A stretch of 64,000 nucleotides of DNA from Amaurobius ferox (GCA_951213105.1 OX578137.1:55765736-55829735), one strand, 5' to 3'; positions 21,272 to 34,652 are shown, numbered from the stretch's first letter. Numbers and translations are program-made. The notes: generated by a model from the letters alone, not told the origin.

Positions 21272-23621
21272 AAATTTTGAAGAAGTTTAAATATTTAAAC
21301 ATTTATAGTTTTAAAAAGTTATATGTACATTTAGACTTAAAATATTGCTCTAAATATAACACATTTTCCTCCAATTATACTCTGACTGGCTATTATGAAT
21401 ATAAGCTGTCATAAACAGGTTCTGTTTCACTATAGTAATCTTGGTTATAATGGAAATGTTTCTGTTGTATATACATAAATGGTAGGATGTTGTATGCTAC
21501 TGTATATAAATGGTAAGATATTGTTTTCTTCTGATAAAAATTTAATGTTGAACTGATTTTGAGAAATGTTGACTTAAAGTTCCCGACAAAGCCTTAGTGT
21601 TTATGAAACGAAAGATCACGTACTGTTCGAAAAACATTACATCAAGTGCAAAACTCCGACTGCTTTTGTTAAGTAATAGCCATTTGTAACAATCAATCTG
21701 AATAAAGTCTCAATAAATGAATTTTAAATTTTATTGAATTTGAAATTGTGATGTGTATTCACTTAGAACGTCTGAAAACAGCGAAAGGGTGGGGGTGAGA
21801 AAAACCCCTATAAATAGGAAAAGTGATTATGTAAATTTTGATTTTAGGTAACATGGAAAAAATGTACGAAATAATACATTTGAGGAAACATTTAAAGCCA
21901 ATATTTAGCAAAAGTGGTTTTTAAATACATTGCCATTCTATCTGTCATCGATGTACTAAGATATGTTACTGTCTGAATGTTGAGTTTTTTTTTTATGGCG
22001 TTAACAAGAACTTTATTTGTTTGCAACTGGCCAAAGTCCGTTTAAACAGAGACAAACAGTATCTGATATATTTTTACATTGAATTTAAATTCGAACTACG
22101 AGAGATATTCAAGGATTCCAGGTGGTTTTGTTTTGGCGATAAGTTGATTAAGGATTTTGTATACTCGCATGTTGTTGTAAAGTATAAACTTACTTGATGA
22201 ACTATGTGGTGCGTTTTGAAACAAATTATTCAAGTATATTTTCATAGTTCTCGAAATCGATATTTGCTTTAATTTATCTTTCGCAAAAAGATGCGATACA
22301 TCATTATATTATCATTATATTGGCATTAATATTAATCTGCATCATTATAGTGACGCTGTCCCGAATACGGTCAACAGGAATATAGACAAAAGTTTGTCTC
22401 TAAAGGGTTTAACACTTGGTCTACTACGAAGTAAACTGTCAGCTATATTTCACGTCCAACAATAACATAGAAAGGGTAAAATTAGCTTTATTGCGTTTAA
22501 ACAGAGACATGCGTTTAAACATTGCGTTTAATGGTGCCTATCTATTTCATTTGCGTTCGATACCCAATGCCGCCGACAGGAGAAGTGACAGAAATGCATT
22601 GCATAGTGGGATTGGGGGTTGGCCTGCTCAAAAAAATTTATAAAATGAAGTCAATAACTTGTAAAATACGAGGTAGGGTGGAGTCGCGTATTTGCTGCAT
22701 AGGGGTCGACAACACTGTCCAAAATGTTTTAACATGATAATCTCGCGTAAAAACATTTGAGCGTTTGCTAAAACGTTCATGGGAATAACTTCAATTGATT
22801 TGTGGTTAAAATTGACGAAAATTCGTCTATTAATCGTATGGATTCAGTTCACAGCTTGTGTGAAAGAGAATTTTTTTTTTCTGGTGGTACGGAAATAGTG
22901 ACTCTGTGATAATATTTTCAGTCTTTCAGCATCCCTGAACTCGAATCGCGCGTTTCATAAAGTCGCCTAATCATATTTAGTACATTTCAAATTGTATAAG
23001 ATCTTTATTATAAATTATTCAGAACAATCTCATAAACAGTTCATGCCGGCGCTCCAAAAGAAATGGCATTCTCTTTGTAATGACAAATTGCTAGAATGTT
23101 ATTTAAGCTGTAAACCGTCTTTTTAAAAAAAAACTAGAAAATGCACTCGGCGTTACCCTGGAGTTGAACTAGGGTAGTTATATAAAGTAACAAAACAAAT
23201 AATTTTTTTGTATTGTAAAAGTGAAAATAGCTTGCAATCCGTGTACATTGGAGCAACTGGCGTGATACGACTCCCATAACTCCCCCTCAAATTGAAAAAA
23301 ACAAAACCTGTCACTTGAGGAGTCTCTGCGTTCTGCATTAAAATCTACCGGCAGACAGAACTTAAATCTTAATTTCAACAATATCAGCACAATTAGACAA
23401 ATTTGTATATTGGCCACATCTTCCGCAAACAACGCAATTTTTATATTTCCAATTAAAGCACGAAGCGGAAATAATTTTCCAAATTAGTTTGACTCTAAAC
23501 CCCCACGAAATACAAAATCAGTTTAAATGCATTACACGCACGTTGTCCGCAAACGACCAAAGAAAAATAAATACATGCGATACTGATGTACATAAGACGT
23601 GGCTTGGCTTAAAATATCTCC
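21272..23621. other. Gene-empty stretch
   Basis: No supported gene. Small frames at 22416-22737 and 23153-23432 match nothing known to me. Near 22925-22965 the words CATCCCTGAACTCGAATCGCG recall the palindrome-flanking part of family A (compare 24550), so a decayed fragment may be present. Near 23147 a CGGCGTTACCCTGG motif recalls a word common in arthropod repeats. Confidence 0.45.
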
Positions 23622-23741
23622 GCGAATTATTTCTTTGAGTAAGAGCTTTAAACGTATGCGCAAGCGGCCTACAACCGGCCCTCGAAATATATTTCTACTC
23701 CCTCGATATCTATCTACTTCCACGAAATATATTTTAAACTG

Positions 23742-23784
<43 letters not shown>

Positions 23785-23792
23785 ATATATAT

Positions 23793-23826
<34 letters not shown>

Positions 23827-24132
23827 ATATATTATATATATATATATATATAGATAAAGAGAGAGAGAGAGTAAATGACAAAAATGGTCAGTGGAAAACA
23901 GAATTTCTAGAGCAATCATTTGATTTTACAAAGCTCTTATAGTCTTTAACAATTGTCAAGTTGAGTAAGATTGAAAATTTTCCGTTTTTAAATGTCTTAA
24001 TCCTTATATCTGAAAGCAAGTATTATATTTGCCTTATAAAATCCCTACAAGGTCTTATTGTTTCTTTGAGTAAGAGCTTAAAACGTATGCGCAAGCGGCC
24101 TACAACCGGCCCCCGAAATATATTTCTACTCT
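23622..24132 (+). repeat. Direct repeat pair flanking a (TA)n tract
   Basis: About 75 bases at 23628-23702 (TTTCTTTGAGTAAGAGC, CGTATGCGCAAGCGGCCTAC, AACCGGCCC.CGAAATATATT) recur almost exactly at 24060-24133. The copies differ at only a few positions. Between them are a pure/interrupted (TA)n tract with TAT junctions (23742-23852) and a GA tract (23858-23871). The repeats are GC-richer than their surroundings. Origin unknown; they could be two fragments of one unrecognised interspersed repeat. Confidence 0.75.
23742..23871. repeat. (TA)n microsatellite with adjoining (GA)n
   Basis: Long alternating TA run broken by ATTA joints at about 23773, 23793, 23816 and 23833, then AGATAAAGAGAGAGAGAG. 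Confidence 0.9.
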
Positions 24133-24452
24133 CAAGGACGGGGATATGCGAAGTGCCCAGGAGGGGAAAAATTCCCCCCTTTAAACTTCGAGCGAAACGG
24201 AAAAAGAAATACGATAAAGAGATTAACATATATTACAGAATTTACATCTAAAGTTAAAATCCCTACAAGGATATATAATTGGATTTCTGATCAGGTTCTT
24301 AATTTTCGAAAAACGGTGGTTAGAATTTCGATATTTTGAATTATTTTGAAAAGGTGTGGTTAAAGTTTCGATATTTTGATATTTTAATTTTACAAGACGT
24401 CATTCACCCAAAACCACTTCCGCTGATTCGGACTGAAGTCACAGACGATTTT

Positions 24453-24590
24453 ACTTTCCCTACGTGCGTTGTATAGTACATAGGAAAAGTACTGTAACGG
24501 GGTCAAAAATTCGAATTCGAGTAATTGAAGGAAGTGCACGGTTCAAGCTTCCCTGAACTCGAATCCCGCATTTTTGGAGTGATGCCTATA

Positions 24591-24630
<40 letters not shown>

Positions 24631-25388
24631 GATGCGATATCTCACAAACGAATGAAGCGTTTCGAAGGTAATATCGTACCATTATTGCGATGCGTGAATA
24701 CATGGAACCCTATTGGTTTTAAATGCGATCGAACATTCGCAACACCCTCCTAATTTTCGAAACAATTTCTGAAAATATCCTAAAAAAATTCAGAGTATTC
24801 AATAATGTTAAACAGATAATCGTTGTATAGTTAATTTTTTATTCTAAAACGAATCACTCACACTTTAGAACACTAACTTCAACCGTTCTTTCGATATTAT
24901 ACGTTTATCAAATAAATGAATCTAAAGGTTACATAACAATGAACGGTAGTAAGTATCATCAAATATGTAACATTTGACAATAAATTCGATGACCTTGGCG
25001 ACTCATTTAGCGAAATATCGTCATCTTGGTGATTTTTATAATGTTATGCCAAATTGCCGAGAATGTCGCCCAATTAGCAAAAATGGCGTTAAAGTTACAC
25101 AAAATTATGCAAAATTGATGAATTAATAATTAACATATTTTAATATAATGGAGTATTGCTTATTAGATGTTAGCAGTATTCCATGTTGTCAAGTTATATT
25201 TGAGCGAAATACAAGTTAATTTGTACTTCAAAATAATTTTACATGTTGTCATTCAAAAAAGTGCCAAGAATTAGTGTACTTTTCAACATTAAAAATATCT
25301 TGCAGTAGATCTTGTACATCATTATTTCGCTTTGAAAAGCGTAAAGTTTATTATTATGTAGGCCCGCGCTGCCCACATCAGATTTTTT
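24453..25388 (-). mobile_element. Family A element (A5), diverged subfamily
   Basis: Begins ACTTTCCCTACGTGCGTTGT with a different hairpin loop. It keeps GGGGTCAAAAATTCGAATTC, the GT microsatellite (24592-24629), ACAAACGAATGAAGCG, a TCGCC/TTGGCGA cluster (24995-25090) and the left end GCGCTGCCCACATCAGATTT (25367-25386). Identity to the other copies is clearly lower, so this is an older branch. Confidence 0.8.
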
Positions 25389-26807
25389 AGCTCCGAATTA
25401 GCATTCCAATGATAGAGGTTGATTGTGAACGGGTTTCAGTCAAACAACGCCAGATGTTCAAATATTTGTTGAGTTACGTCAGAGGAGCATCAAATAAAAT
25501 ACGACGAAAATACAATCAGTAAGGAAGAAAAAACTTTTTAGGTATATAACGATATTTAAATAGCTGTTTCTATCTGTGAAAGTCTATAAAATCGCATATA
25601 TTCGAGGCATGACTTTCAGGACAAAGATTGTTTTGATTTCATTTGAAATTCAATAAAAAATGTCTGAAATTTGAGGCTGCACTGGACTTTTACATTCATG
25701 TCACATATACTAATTATCTCCAATTGTATCAATCAGTATGAAAACTAGATGATTGGGAAAACGCCTATCCATTCTACGCGTAGCAAGTGGGCATTCAACT
25801 TTTAAACCCCATAGACGACATCTATGCAGGATAAGAAAAGTATGCAATCGACCTCTTTGCCTAACTATATACATTTTCAAAATTTTCTTTTCTGCAATCA
25901 TATACGCAGTACACCACCCAAAAAGGGTCCAAATCGCTTTAGAGATTTTTGAGATTACAAATATTCACTGATTTTGACGTTATCTTATGTCATACCTAAT
26001 ACATTTTTCAGAGGGAAAATGTTCGGTTCAAATGCTCACAATATATGGTTTTCGAGATTACCCACACACCGACAAAAGTCATTTCTTGTATCTAAGAACC
26101 CAACCGATGTGTTTATGACATGACGAGTTCTTCATGGTTTATGAGATAAAAAAAATGATGATGACAGTACATGACTTTCCCTACGTAATGCCAATGACTT
26201 TGCTTCTTTCACAGCTTAATAAGGATGTGGAAGATCCATGGCACAGTGCTTTATCCTTGACAGCAACAAAAAAATAAATAAATGTTATAAAATGGATTTT
26301 ATGAAAGAAAAACAATATTTGTATAATTTTAAAAAATAGTGGGGAAATTTATTGTGACATATATTTTCACTTTCGTGCGCTCCCTTAGGCTCTGCCCCCC
26401 TCCATTGCAGGGTTTTACAGTACGATAATTCCACTCCTGCATACATACATATAGACAGACATAGACATCATATCAAGTACCTTCTATTCAATCTCAAGAA
26501 TGCTCAAAATATATAACGTAAAATTAAGAGACTTAAGTAGAGTAAAGGAACCAATTATGGATCAGGAACCAGTTATGGATCTAAATTCTCTACGTTTTAA
26601 TCATCGTACTTGTCAACATATGGAGCATGTATAAAGAACCTTGAATTCTTGGGAGCTTTTTTTTGCGATTACAGCTGGTTTACAGCTGAAAGTTAAGATG
26701 TGTTGTAAATTTGTTCCCGATTCAGTAGAATTTCAAGAGAAAATTAAGGCCAGTTCACCTTAAAATTATTAAAAACTATACTACAATGTATAATAGCTGG
26801 AATTGAT
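25389..26807. other. Gene-empty stretch with one family A end fragment
   Basis: No gene recognised. The only landmark is the family A left-end fragment at 26148-26222. The 72-codon frame at 25753-25971 has no recognisable motif. Confidence 0.45.
26148..26222 (+). mobile_element. Family A left-end fragment
   Basis: AAAAAAATGATGATGACAGT, ACATGACTTTCCCTACGTAA and TTTCACAGC correspond to the A left end (hairpin, ACTTTCC, ACTTTTACAGT). Only about 75 bases are recognisable. Confidence 0.5.
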
Positions 26808-28338
26808 GTGTGTCTAATAGTGTATAATCTGCCAAGGGAAAAAATCGAACGTTGTATTCTGTATGCAAATGATCATGTTTGCGGAAACATTTTCTTCACT
26901 ACATTGAATCAAGACTTAGATAGAGAATTACGCGACGCAGTGATCAAACTGCAAAAATGTGGAGATGGCCTCAACAGGAAAGAAGTAATAACGATGCGAA
27001 AAATAATTTCAACGTTTTCAAGAACGCGAATCCCTCGAAGAATGTGAACAAGGGTTTTATTAAGAACGAATTGATTCTAAAAGAACCTGAAAACATTTAC
27101 AATGCCCGAGGTAAAAATGGCACTGAAAAACGAAGGAAGATTTTTTCCCAAGCTGGAAAGTTAGTCACAGAATTGAAGATTAAAGGTCCAAACATCTGCA
27201 ATGTCGATGAATCTGGATTGACAATGGTGAACTGGAGTGGCAAAATTATAAAACCCGAAGACATCAAAACAAGACAGTCCAAATGAAAAATAGTGGGAAG
27301 AGAAGCAGAAATATCACCGTCCTTTTAGCATGTAATGCCACCGCCACAGTAATATTACCACCCATGATTATTTTCAAGGATATGAGATTACAGGACGACC
27401 TTACGAAAAAAACACCTGAAAATGCACTTTTCGCAACTTCTCTGAAAGGCTATATTGATTCAGAGCTGTTATATGTGATTTGTTTGGTTTTTGAACAAGA
27501 TTCCTGTAAAACCCCTCATTCTTTTTATACCGGGTGGTCATACTTCTCACCTTTCCAGATATACCATCTTTTTTGCTAAGGAAAATAATGTTCACTTCTT
27601 GTCTTTCCTTTCCCTTCGTACTATACCCATCTCTTCCAGTTTCTCGATGCTGGAGTTTTTGTTCCTTTCTGAAGAAGTCGTTTTCTTCATGATGCACCAA
27701 AAAATGAGAAAAAAAAACGAAAAAGAATTCTTGAACCATTATAACTTCTGCAACGTTCTTACTCCAGCTTGGAACATTTCTATAAATCCACAAAGCATTC
27801 TTGTAGGGTTTAAAGGAAGTGGGATTTGGTCACTAAACCCTGATGTGATCCACCATGACAAATTTGATATGGACTTCACTCCTGGTGCATCTTCTGGGGG
27901 CAACATCGGATGGGGTAAGTGGATCATCAAAGTGACCAGAGGTTGCGACGATAAGAAAACTTCTGAAACCTGTTAAAGAAACACGAAGTGCATCCCGTAA
28001 TGTCACCACACAAAACACACGTCACTTCTTTAGAATTTCTCGAACAGTTAAACGAAAAAGAGAAAAACAAGCAGAAACAGGAGAAGGGAAACTCGACATA
28101 TCATGAAGAAATGTCTGATGATCCTAGATCAAATACATCTGCAGGTAATGAAGATGGCGATGCCAATGACGCTTATTATCGTAAGGATGACACTTGTGCT
28201 CATTGTGGCGGTGAATATAACAATGACTGTAATGGGGAATCTTGGATATAATGCTGCAAACCAAAATGTATTTTGTAGTAGCATCAGACATACCAGGGAC
28301 TTTCAAATACTCCAAATCCGGAAACACCTGAGTGCATA
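26808..28338 (+). pseudogene. Pogo/Tigger-Jerky-like (DDE_1) transposase pseudogene
   Basis: Homology passes through frames in order. 26808-26990: DRELRDAVIKLQKCGDGLNRK, like the N-terminal helix-turn-helix region. 26957-27286: PENIYNARGKN...GPNICNVDESGLTMV, which carries the first catalytic Asp. 27283-27480: ITVLLACNATATVILPPMIIF. 27491-27976: PVKPLILFIPGGHTSHLS...FFAKENNVHFLSF, then GFKGSGIWSLNPDVI. 27988-28338: a C-terminal Cys-rich segment, CAHCGGEYNNDCNGESWI, as in some arthropod Jerky/Tigger proteins. At least four frame changes and several stops break it. The LxDGHxSH motif has become IPGGHTSH, so the second catalytic Asp is lost. It is dead. Terminal inverted repeats were not identified. 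Confidence 0.88.
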
Positions 28339-29690
28339 ATGCTCAATAATGAATAATGATTATCAAAAAATAAAGGCAATGATTTTTTTAACTAAAAAAT
28401 CTATTTTTCACATTGTTTGCGACGTATAATCCTGACCGGTATTTGGTTCTCAAGACCAGCTGCGGGTCGGTTGAAATTACTTATTTACATACTCAGTTAA
28501 TTTACAGAGAAGACTATTTATAATGGTCCTGGTTCATATACTTTCGAATACAACCCGAAATATAAAGTTGTAAGAAGATATTCACAATTGATTCCCGGGG
28601 TCAAATTGTAGATCAAATGCCATAATGCATATAAACACTGTAAAAGTGCACTGAATACTCTTTCACTAAACTGAGGAGATAGGACAATTACAAGAGTTTG
28701 ATAAAAGGCTAAATGCACAGAAAAATATTATTTTGCTGATATGCATATTGATATACATTTTTACGCATAAGCCGGTCCATATCTGGTGCCTTTAACTTTC
28801 TTTATATTATGCATCTATTTCAGCACGTAAGAAAGTATTCATGGGAAAACCGTCTGTTTATAAATATAGTTTTTATTTTACAATCTTCTCAATTATCTGA
28901 AATAAACTAAAGAAAAATAAGTTTGCTTTCCTTACATTTCACCAATATGTCAACATATTCAAATCAACTGCACGTGCTTAAGAAGTGATCTAAGAATATG
29001 CTGATAAAAATGTGCTGCTACATTATCTGAAAAATTGACAGCCAACCATATTTCAGAGATATAAAGTAATTTTATATTAGAGTTCCAGTTTTGTGTTTCA
29101 AATTGTTTAAACATTTGTTGTACAATATCCGTTATAGTATCTCAATATCCGTTTGACATTGAACTAGTAAAATTACATTAAAAAGATTATTTTATATTGT
29201 AAATAATAAATATGATTTTAGACTATTATACCTGTTCCAACGTAACGTCAATGTTGCATCCCACGTTTTCACGAAAAAGTTGAAAATAATTCATTTATGT
29301 CATCAACCAGACAAGACAAATTCTAAGAGATATATATATTCAAAATTTAAAAACAAAGACCTTTGAACTATCACATAAATATATATAAAAATATGTGAGC
29401 AATTTTCCGATAAAGACAATCGTCCTTGGATGGACATAAACAAACAACTGGTTAGAATCCGGCTGTTCAAATGAAAATTATTCATGACATAAAATTATTA
29501 TGTCATGCGTGCTTCGATCTCAAAAATGTCTTTAAATCGCGCTAAGATAAACCTGCACAAATACAACGTCATGCGATGTCTGTTCAGTAAAGCAAACAAC
29601 AAACGAATTCGCTGCTTTTAATCGCACCATTTAATTGTCGCAAGAATAAAGTCTGATAAACACGTGCCATCTTTAGCATTTTAATTTAAC

Positions 29691-29704
29691 ACCCCCCCCC
29701 CCCC
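29691..29704. repeat. Poly-C tract
   Basis: Fourteen consecutive C residues followed by a C/T-rich run. It stands out in the AT-rich background and may vary in length. Confidence 0.9.
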
Positions 29705-30850
29705 TTCCCTCCCATTCCTAGAATAAAAATTATTTTAAAAAACAGACCAAAACCACCACAGATGAATCGCCAAGTATCAAAGAACCATAGTAAGTGGTTT
29801 TCTCTAGAAAGGTGTGCGAATTAATTGAACCAAAGTGATACCCACTGAAGATCTGAAGATTTAAAACGGCGATCCTTTAAGGGTGAGCGTTAGTAAATAC
29901 TCTGCTCTATCCGCGCTTTGTTAACTTTCGCGGCACACGTTTTTCGCCAAAATTCTGCACAAACAGTTGCGAAATACTTTCTGAAAGATAAAATGCAATG
30001 ATTAGATTATATCAAAACTAAATTTAATACTCAAACATAGAATATATTTTTTATTTTAATCCAAAATATTTTTGGTGCTGCCAACTGTTTTAATTTAATT
30101 CATATCGTAAAATGTTGTAATTTGATTATATACATTCCTGCAAAACTTGCATCTTACCTTCATACCTGGGTAAAATGCCACTTATACGGGACGAAGATGT
30201 AAGTACTGTGAGGTATGGGCAGCACACTACAAATGAAGGGCAATACAAAAACTTTGATTTATTTTTCCTATTAACAATTGATAAATACAATTTCCTTCGA
30301 AATTTTTTGGAATTATGGGTAAATATAATTTTATTAGCTTTAGGTGATCGGCAATTCTGTTATATCAATTCTTAACAAGTTAATTACGTAGAATATTGTT
30401 TTTCATTACACTTATTCCAATAATCACTATTATTTAAAATAAGCAATTTTCATGAAGCAATGTTTTGCAAGTAATACAGTGTATCCAGTCACAGTTAGAA
30501 CTTGTCATAGAAGTCATACTATATCAGAAACATTAACAATTTCCTTTCATATACACAATTAACAAAAATTATAGTATTCACGATATTTTAAAAGCTGAAC
30601 TCTAAAATAAGAATACAAAACTTGTACATCAGTGTTCATGTAAATAAAATAGTAGCCCATACCGAAGGAGGGCTAGGAAGAAGCCAACAGAAAATGGCTA
30701 CCTGGTGGTCCAGAAAACTTAATTTTTGCCCAGTATCGACAATGGGACAAAACTTAATGGATCCAGATTTTTTAATCCTCCTCCCAGGGTGGAGAAAATG
30801 AAGGGTGTCAAAAAGAATTTCGAGGCCCCCCTGAGATCCCGCGTGACATA

Positions 30851-31010
30851 GAAGGCTGAATCTATGCACACTTATAGTATAAACTACGAGACAGAACTTA
30901 ACGAATAGAATTTACAATTTTGAAGGCTGAAAGTTTGCACACCTATAGTGTCGACCACTTGATAGAGCCTAACAGAGCCAAATTTTGATTAAGATGACTA
31001 TTTTCGAGGC
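30851..31010 (+). repeat. Short direct duplication, offset about 70-75 bp
   Basis: GAAGGCTGAATCTATGCACA, CTTATAGT and later AACTTAACGAATAGAATTT recur as GAAGGCTGAAAGTTTGCACA, CCTATAGT and GCCTAACAGAGCCAAATTT. It directly follows the GC-richer patch at 30655-30850. Confidence 0.5.
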
Positions 31011-31329
31011 TAAAAGCCATACATTGTTATACAAAATAAAGCTTATTTAAAAAGATTGAAGTTAATATTTTAAGCATCTCTTTTACGTGGTTAGATACTA
31101 GTTGGAATATAAATATTAGCCCTGTCCAACTGATTTTGTCTGTAGATCAACAAATTTAAGTACTGTATAAAATAATAGCGTTAATAGAGTTTTCTTATAA
31201 CTATATTTTTCTAAAATTCAATTGGTTGTCTGAAGTTAAAAATTAAAATAACAATACCAAATTTCATGGAAATCGACTGATCCTTTACAGAGACATTGCG
31301 GCATCTTTGAAAAAATTCTAATTTCTAAA

Positions 31330-32269
31330 AAAATCTGATGTGGACAGCACATGACTTTCCGTATATAATGCAATGACTTTACTACTTTTACAGTAAAGAA
31401 ATAGATTATTTTTATAGTAGTTATTTATATTCTTTCCAAGATATTGAATTTTCGTCAATGAGTCGTCATTTTCCATGTCGTCCTCATCAATTAGTCGTCG
31501 TTGATTTAGCGTCATTTTTAACCATTTGGCGAGTTTTTCGTTAATTTAACAACATTTAAAAAGTCGCCAAGTTGGCGGCATTCCATCAAATTAGTCGCCA
31601 AAATCTTGCCAAGCGTTATGGACGAAGAAATAAGATATTCTTACAACAGATAAATGACTATTGGCGTTCAAATAAAAATGTATTAATCAAAGTACCTTTT
31701 TTCATGAATGGAACGAGTTGGATCCACGGAAGTTATGTCACCCAATTTATCGCATGGTATTACATATGAAAAGTGAACATGTTTCTCAATAGGAAATATT
31801 TTTTTTTATTTTATATGACTTTTTGATAATTTTTTTTAAAAATGTGCAATATCTCGAGAACGGTTCATGTTAGCGTTCTCAAATTTATGTCAATCGCTTT
31901 CTAATGAAAAATTACATAAGAAATGTCTATTTGCGTAACTTTATTAGCGGTTTTGATTTTTTGAGATTTTTTCAAAATTTCACGCGAAAATTTAGGGGGG
32001 TTCTGAACATTCGATTACGTTTAAAAACAATGGGCTTCCAGTGTTTAAGGATTGTGATTTTTGTACTAAATTTCGTTCGAATCGGTCCATTCGTTCGTCA
32101 GTTATCGTCTCCACAGACTCACTGACACACACGCACACAGACATCACTTCAAAAATGTTTGATTCGTGATCAGGGATGCTTGAAACGTGCTCTCCCGTCG
32201 AAAACTCGAATTCGAATTTTCGACCCCGTCACAATACTTTCCTTATACATTATGTATATAAGTAAAGTA
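31330..32269 (+). mobile_element. Family A element (A6), full length
   Basis: Left end AAATCTGATGTGGACAGCAC, then ACTTTCCGTATATAATG, TCGTC/TTGGCGA cluster (31480-31610), CTCGAGAACGGTTC, CCATTCGTTCGTC, a very short CA tract (32126-32140), palindrome (32195-32222) and terminal hairpin (32237-32268, one arm mutated to AAGTAAAGT). Confidence 0.92.
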
Positions 32270-33730
32270 TAAGACACTTCGAGAAAGAAAAAGTTCCCCT
32301 AATTTGATTTTTCAGAAAATCGATATTATAAATCTTACATTTATCGATTGAAATATCGATACAAAGTTCCAATCGATTTCTCTCAAGTTGTTAGAGATAT
32401 TTAATAGATTGTTGATTTATTTATCCTCGGGAAGATTTAAAACAAATATATTCATAAAAATCCCAGAGTCACATATTTTACCTCATCACAATAATTTCTT
32501 TTTACATATGCATACAGTATATTGCAGATAAACTAAAAACAATATTTTTTAATCGTCTTAACGTCGTGTACTACTCCAAAAATAAGGACTAGCAATATTG
32601 GTTTAAATCAACAAAACCCATTAATGTAAAACTATGCATGCACTCAATAATAAAGTTTCTTGACACAGGAAATGTCAAATTATGTCATCGCTCGTAATAC
32701 AGCTGAGGGATTAGTTGATTTATTTATTTGTTAGCACAACTCTCACTAATTCAATCCTTCACAGAAACTGCTACACAATATGGAAATATTTTACGAATCA
32801 CTGAGACAAGTTAATTTGCATGAGCATTTTTTTTTCTTCAACGCCATTTTAACGGGAATTTCTCAAATTACTTCCACATATATCAATTATGCAAGTACGT
32901 TTGGCGAGGGGATAGATTCAGAGAGGGATTTGAAGACATCATGCTACAGATGATAATTGTAGGGATGACAAATTTGTTTTTTTCAACAACCAGGTGCTTG
33001 ACCTTGCTAATAATTCGCTCATCAGTGGCCGTGATGTGACAACCAGTGGGCCGTTTAAGATATTTACTGGATAGGATACATTTGCAATAATTACACTCAT
33101 TGAATGACAGAAATAGAAAATAACTTAGTGGAAGTGGCCAACTCTCTGGATAGCTGATAAGAATTTGATCCAGCTACACTAGAACAAGATTTGTAAGTGA
33201 TAACCTCAACCAACGAGTTCTTCTCTGTGTTGAAAAGTAGTGACAATGACTGAACTTTAAGTCCAACTTTTTGCAAAGTTGGAGTTCTCAGAAAAACAGC
33301 TTCCTCAGCAGTTGCACCAGATGATGCTCAACTTCAATTGATCTTACGAGAACTGCTGTATTCCTCAAGGTACTGTTATTAGCTGGATTTAAAATTGATG
33401 CTTTCTCATTTTAAACTTTCTATACTCTCCGATACCGCTACTGTTTTTTGCGGTAATAAAATGATTTTTTGAAAAAATTTTTGCGGTAATAAAATGATAG
33501 TAACATATATGTCTAATTTTCATCTTTTCAAAACATTAAACTTGTTTTCATTCAACATTTCTGTTCAGCGCAAATTAGAAAATGATTTCTGAAGAAAAAC
33601 AAATGAATTGCAACAGTTTATAAAACTTAGCCGCATATTTAGAATGTATATCTAATTATTAATTAAAATGTACGTAAGATTTTATTTTACAATAAGATAT
33701 TTTGTAATTAAAAAGCTGTGTAAAGAGCCT
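32270..33730. other. Gene-empty stretch
   Basis: No gene recognised. Near 32320-32400 the word ATCGATT recurs in a short cluster. Bases 32990-33400 look less AT-biased and might be a decayed transposase relic, but I could not match a family. A short duplication of TTTTTGCGGTAATAAAATGA lies at 33446-33500. Confidence 0.45.
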
Positions 33731-33732
33731 TG

Positions 33733-33776
33733 CTGTCCCAACCGGGAATCGAACCCTGGATCTCCGAACTGGCCAG
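33733..33776 (-). pseudogene. tRNA-like 3' half (T-arm remnant)
   Basis: On the minus strand GATCCAGGGTTCGATTCCCG followed by GTTGGGACA resembles a tRNA T-arm plus acceptor strand, with a perfect box B (GGTTCGATTCC). No matching 5' half is present. It is a tRNA-derived fragment or SINE relic, not a tRNA gene. It abuts a tandem of AATGAAAATAATGCCAATTC words (33777-33882). Confidence 0.5.
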
Positions 33777-33882
33777 CCGAAATGAAAATAATGCCAATTC
33801 AAGCCAATAATATAATAATTGAAAATAATGCCAATGAAAATAATGCCATTATTCGCATGAAATGAAAATAATGCCAATTCAA
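33777..33882 (+). repeat. Short degenerate tandem repeat
   Basis: AATGAAAATAATGCCAATTC occurs about three to four times with indels, separated by ATAATAATTG-type words. It may be the simple-sequence tail of the adjoining tRNA-like element. Confidence 0.6.
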
Positions 33883-34593
33883 GATCAATATACATTATAT
33901 AATAAATTGGAATTCTAATTTGAGTCACATGATTTTTCATAATATTGTACTGAATCATTTCATACGTAATGCACATATGCATACCTATACTGCGGATCGT
34001 ATCAACAGTTATAGTGTTTTTATCAAGGAGGCTATAGTACAGCTCTATCCTCTTGAATTCCTACGTCATTGTTACAATACTCTGTATAATAAATTTGACA
34101 ATGCTTTTAAAAGGGATTTTGGCAACATCTTCGATTCAAGTTATAAATGGCAACGTTACTGATAACTGAATTTCCATTTCATGCGAATCATTTATTGAGC
34201 GGTGTTGTAAGAGATGTGACGAAAGAGGAATCGGTGTGTTTTCTCAAAAAGATCATATTTTCGAATATTTTATATTATTGGATTTATCTCTATCGGTTCC
34301 ATATTCCGTGTCCGTCTTCTGTTTTGACGTTGTTCTGGAATATAACCACAGGTAATATATGGCTCCGGGAGTGTTACCATTGGTGTAAAAGTCGACTCTT
34401 AACCGGGAACTTGGGCTCATAATCCCCCTAGGCCTTTTATGTATTCCCAGTTGGTCTTTTTTCCTTACCTTTCTGATACTTGTCTCGTAGCTTTTGCTTA
34501 ACTGTATTTCTCGACATTTACAAGCTGCATCGCGCATGTCTAGTTACTTTTTTGGTACACTTAGTACACTTGTATATTCTCGTTTTATGGCAT

Positions 34594-34595
<2 letters not shown>

Positions 34596-34652
<57 letters not shown>
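34596..34652. repeat. (CA)n-(TA)n compound microsatellite
   Basis: About eight CA units run directly into about twenty TA units. Neighbouring small frames on both strands are driven by it. Confidence 0.9.

Larger units (their letters stand above)
28339..31329. other. Gene-empty stretch
   Basis: No gene recognised over about 3 kb. Landmarks are a run of 14 C residues (29691-29704), a GC-richer patch (30655-30860) with a 77-codon minus frame I cannot place, and a short direct repeat at 30851-31010. Confidence 0.5.

Noticed and set aside
27401..27793. 130-codon minus ORF
   Set aside because: It is antisense to the pogo-like transposase pseudogene, whose plus-strand frames carry the recognisable motifs.
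32990..33400. Possible hAT/BED-type transposase relic
   Set aside because: Some words looked suggestive in translation, but no continuous block matched the expected motifs in any frame.
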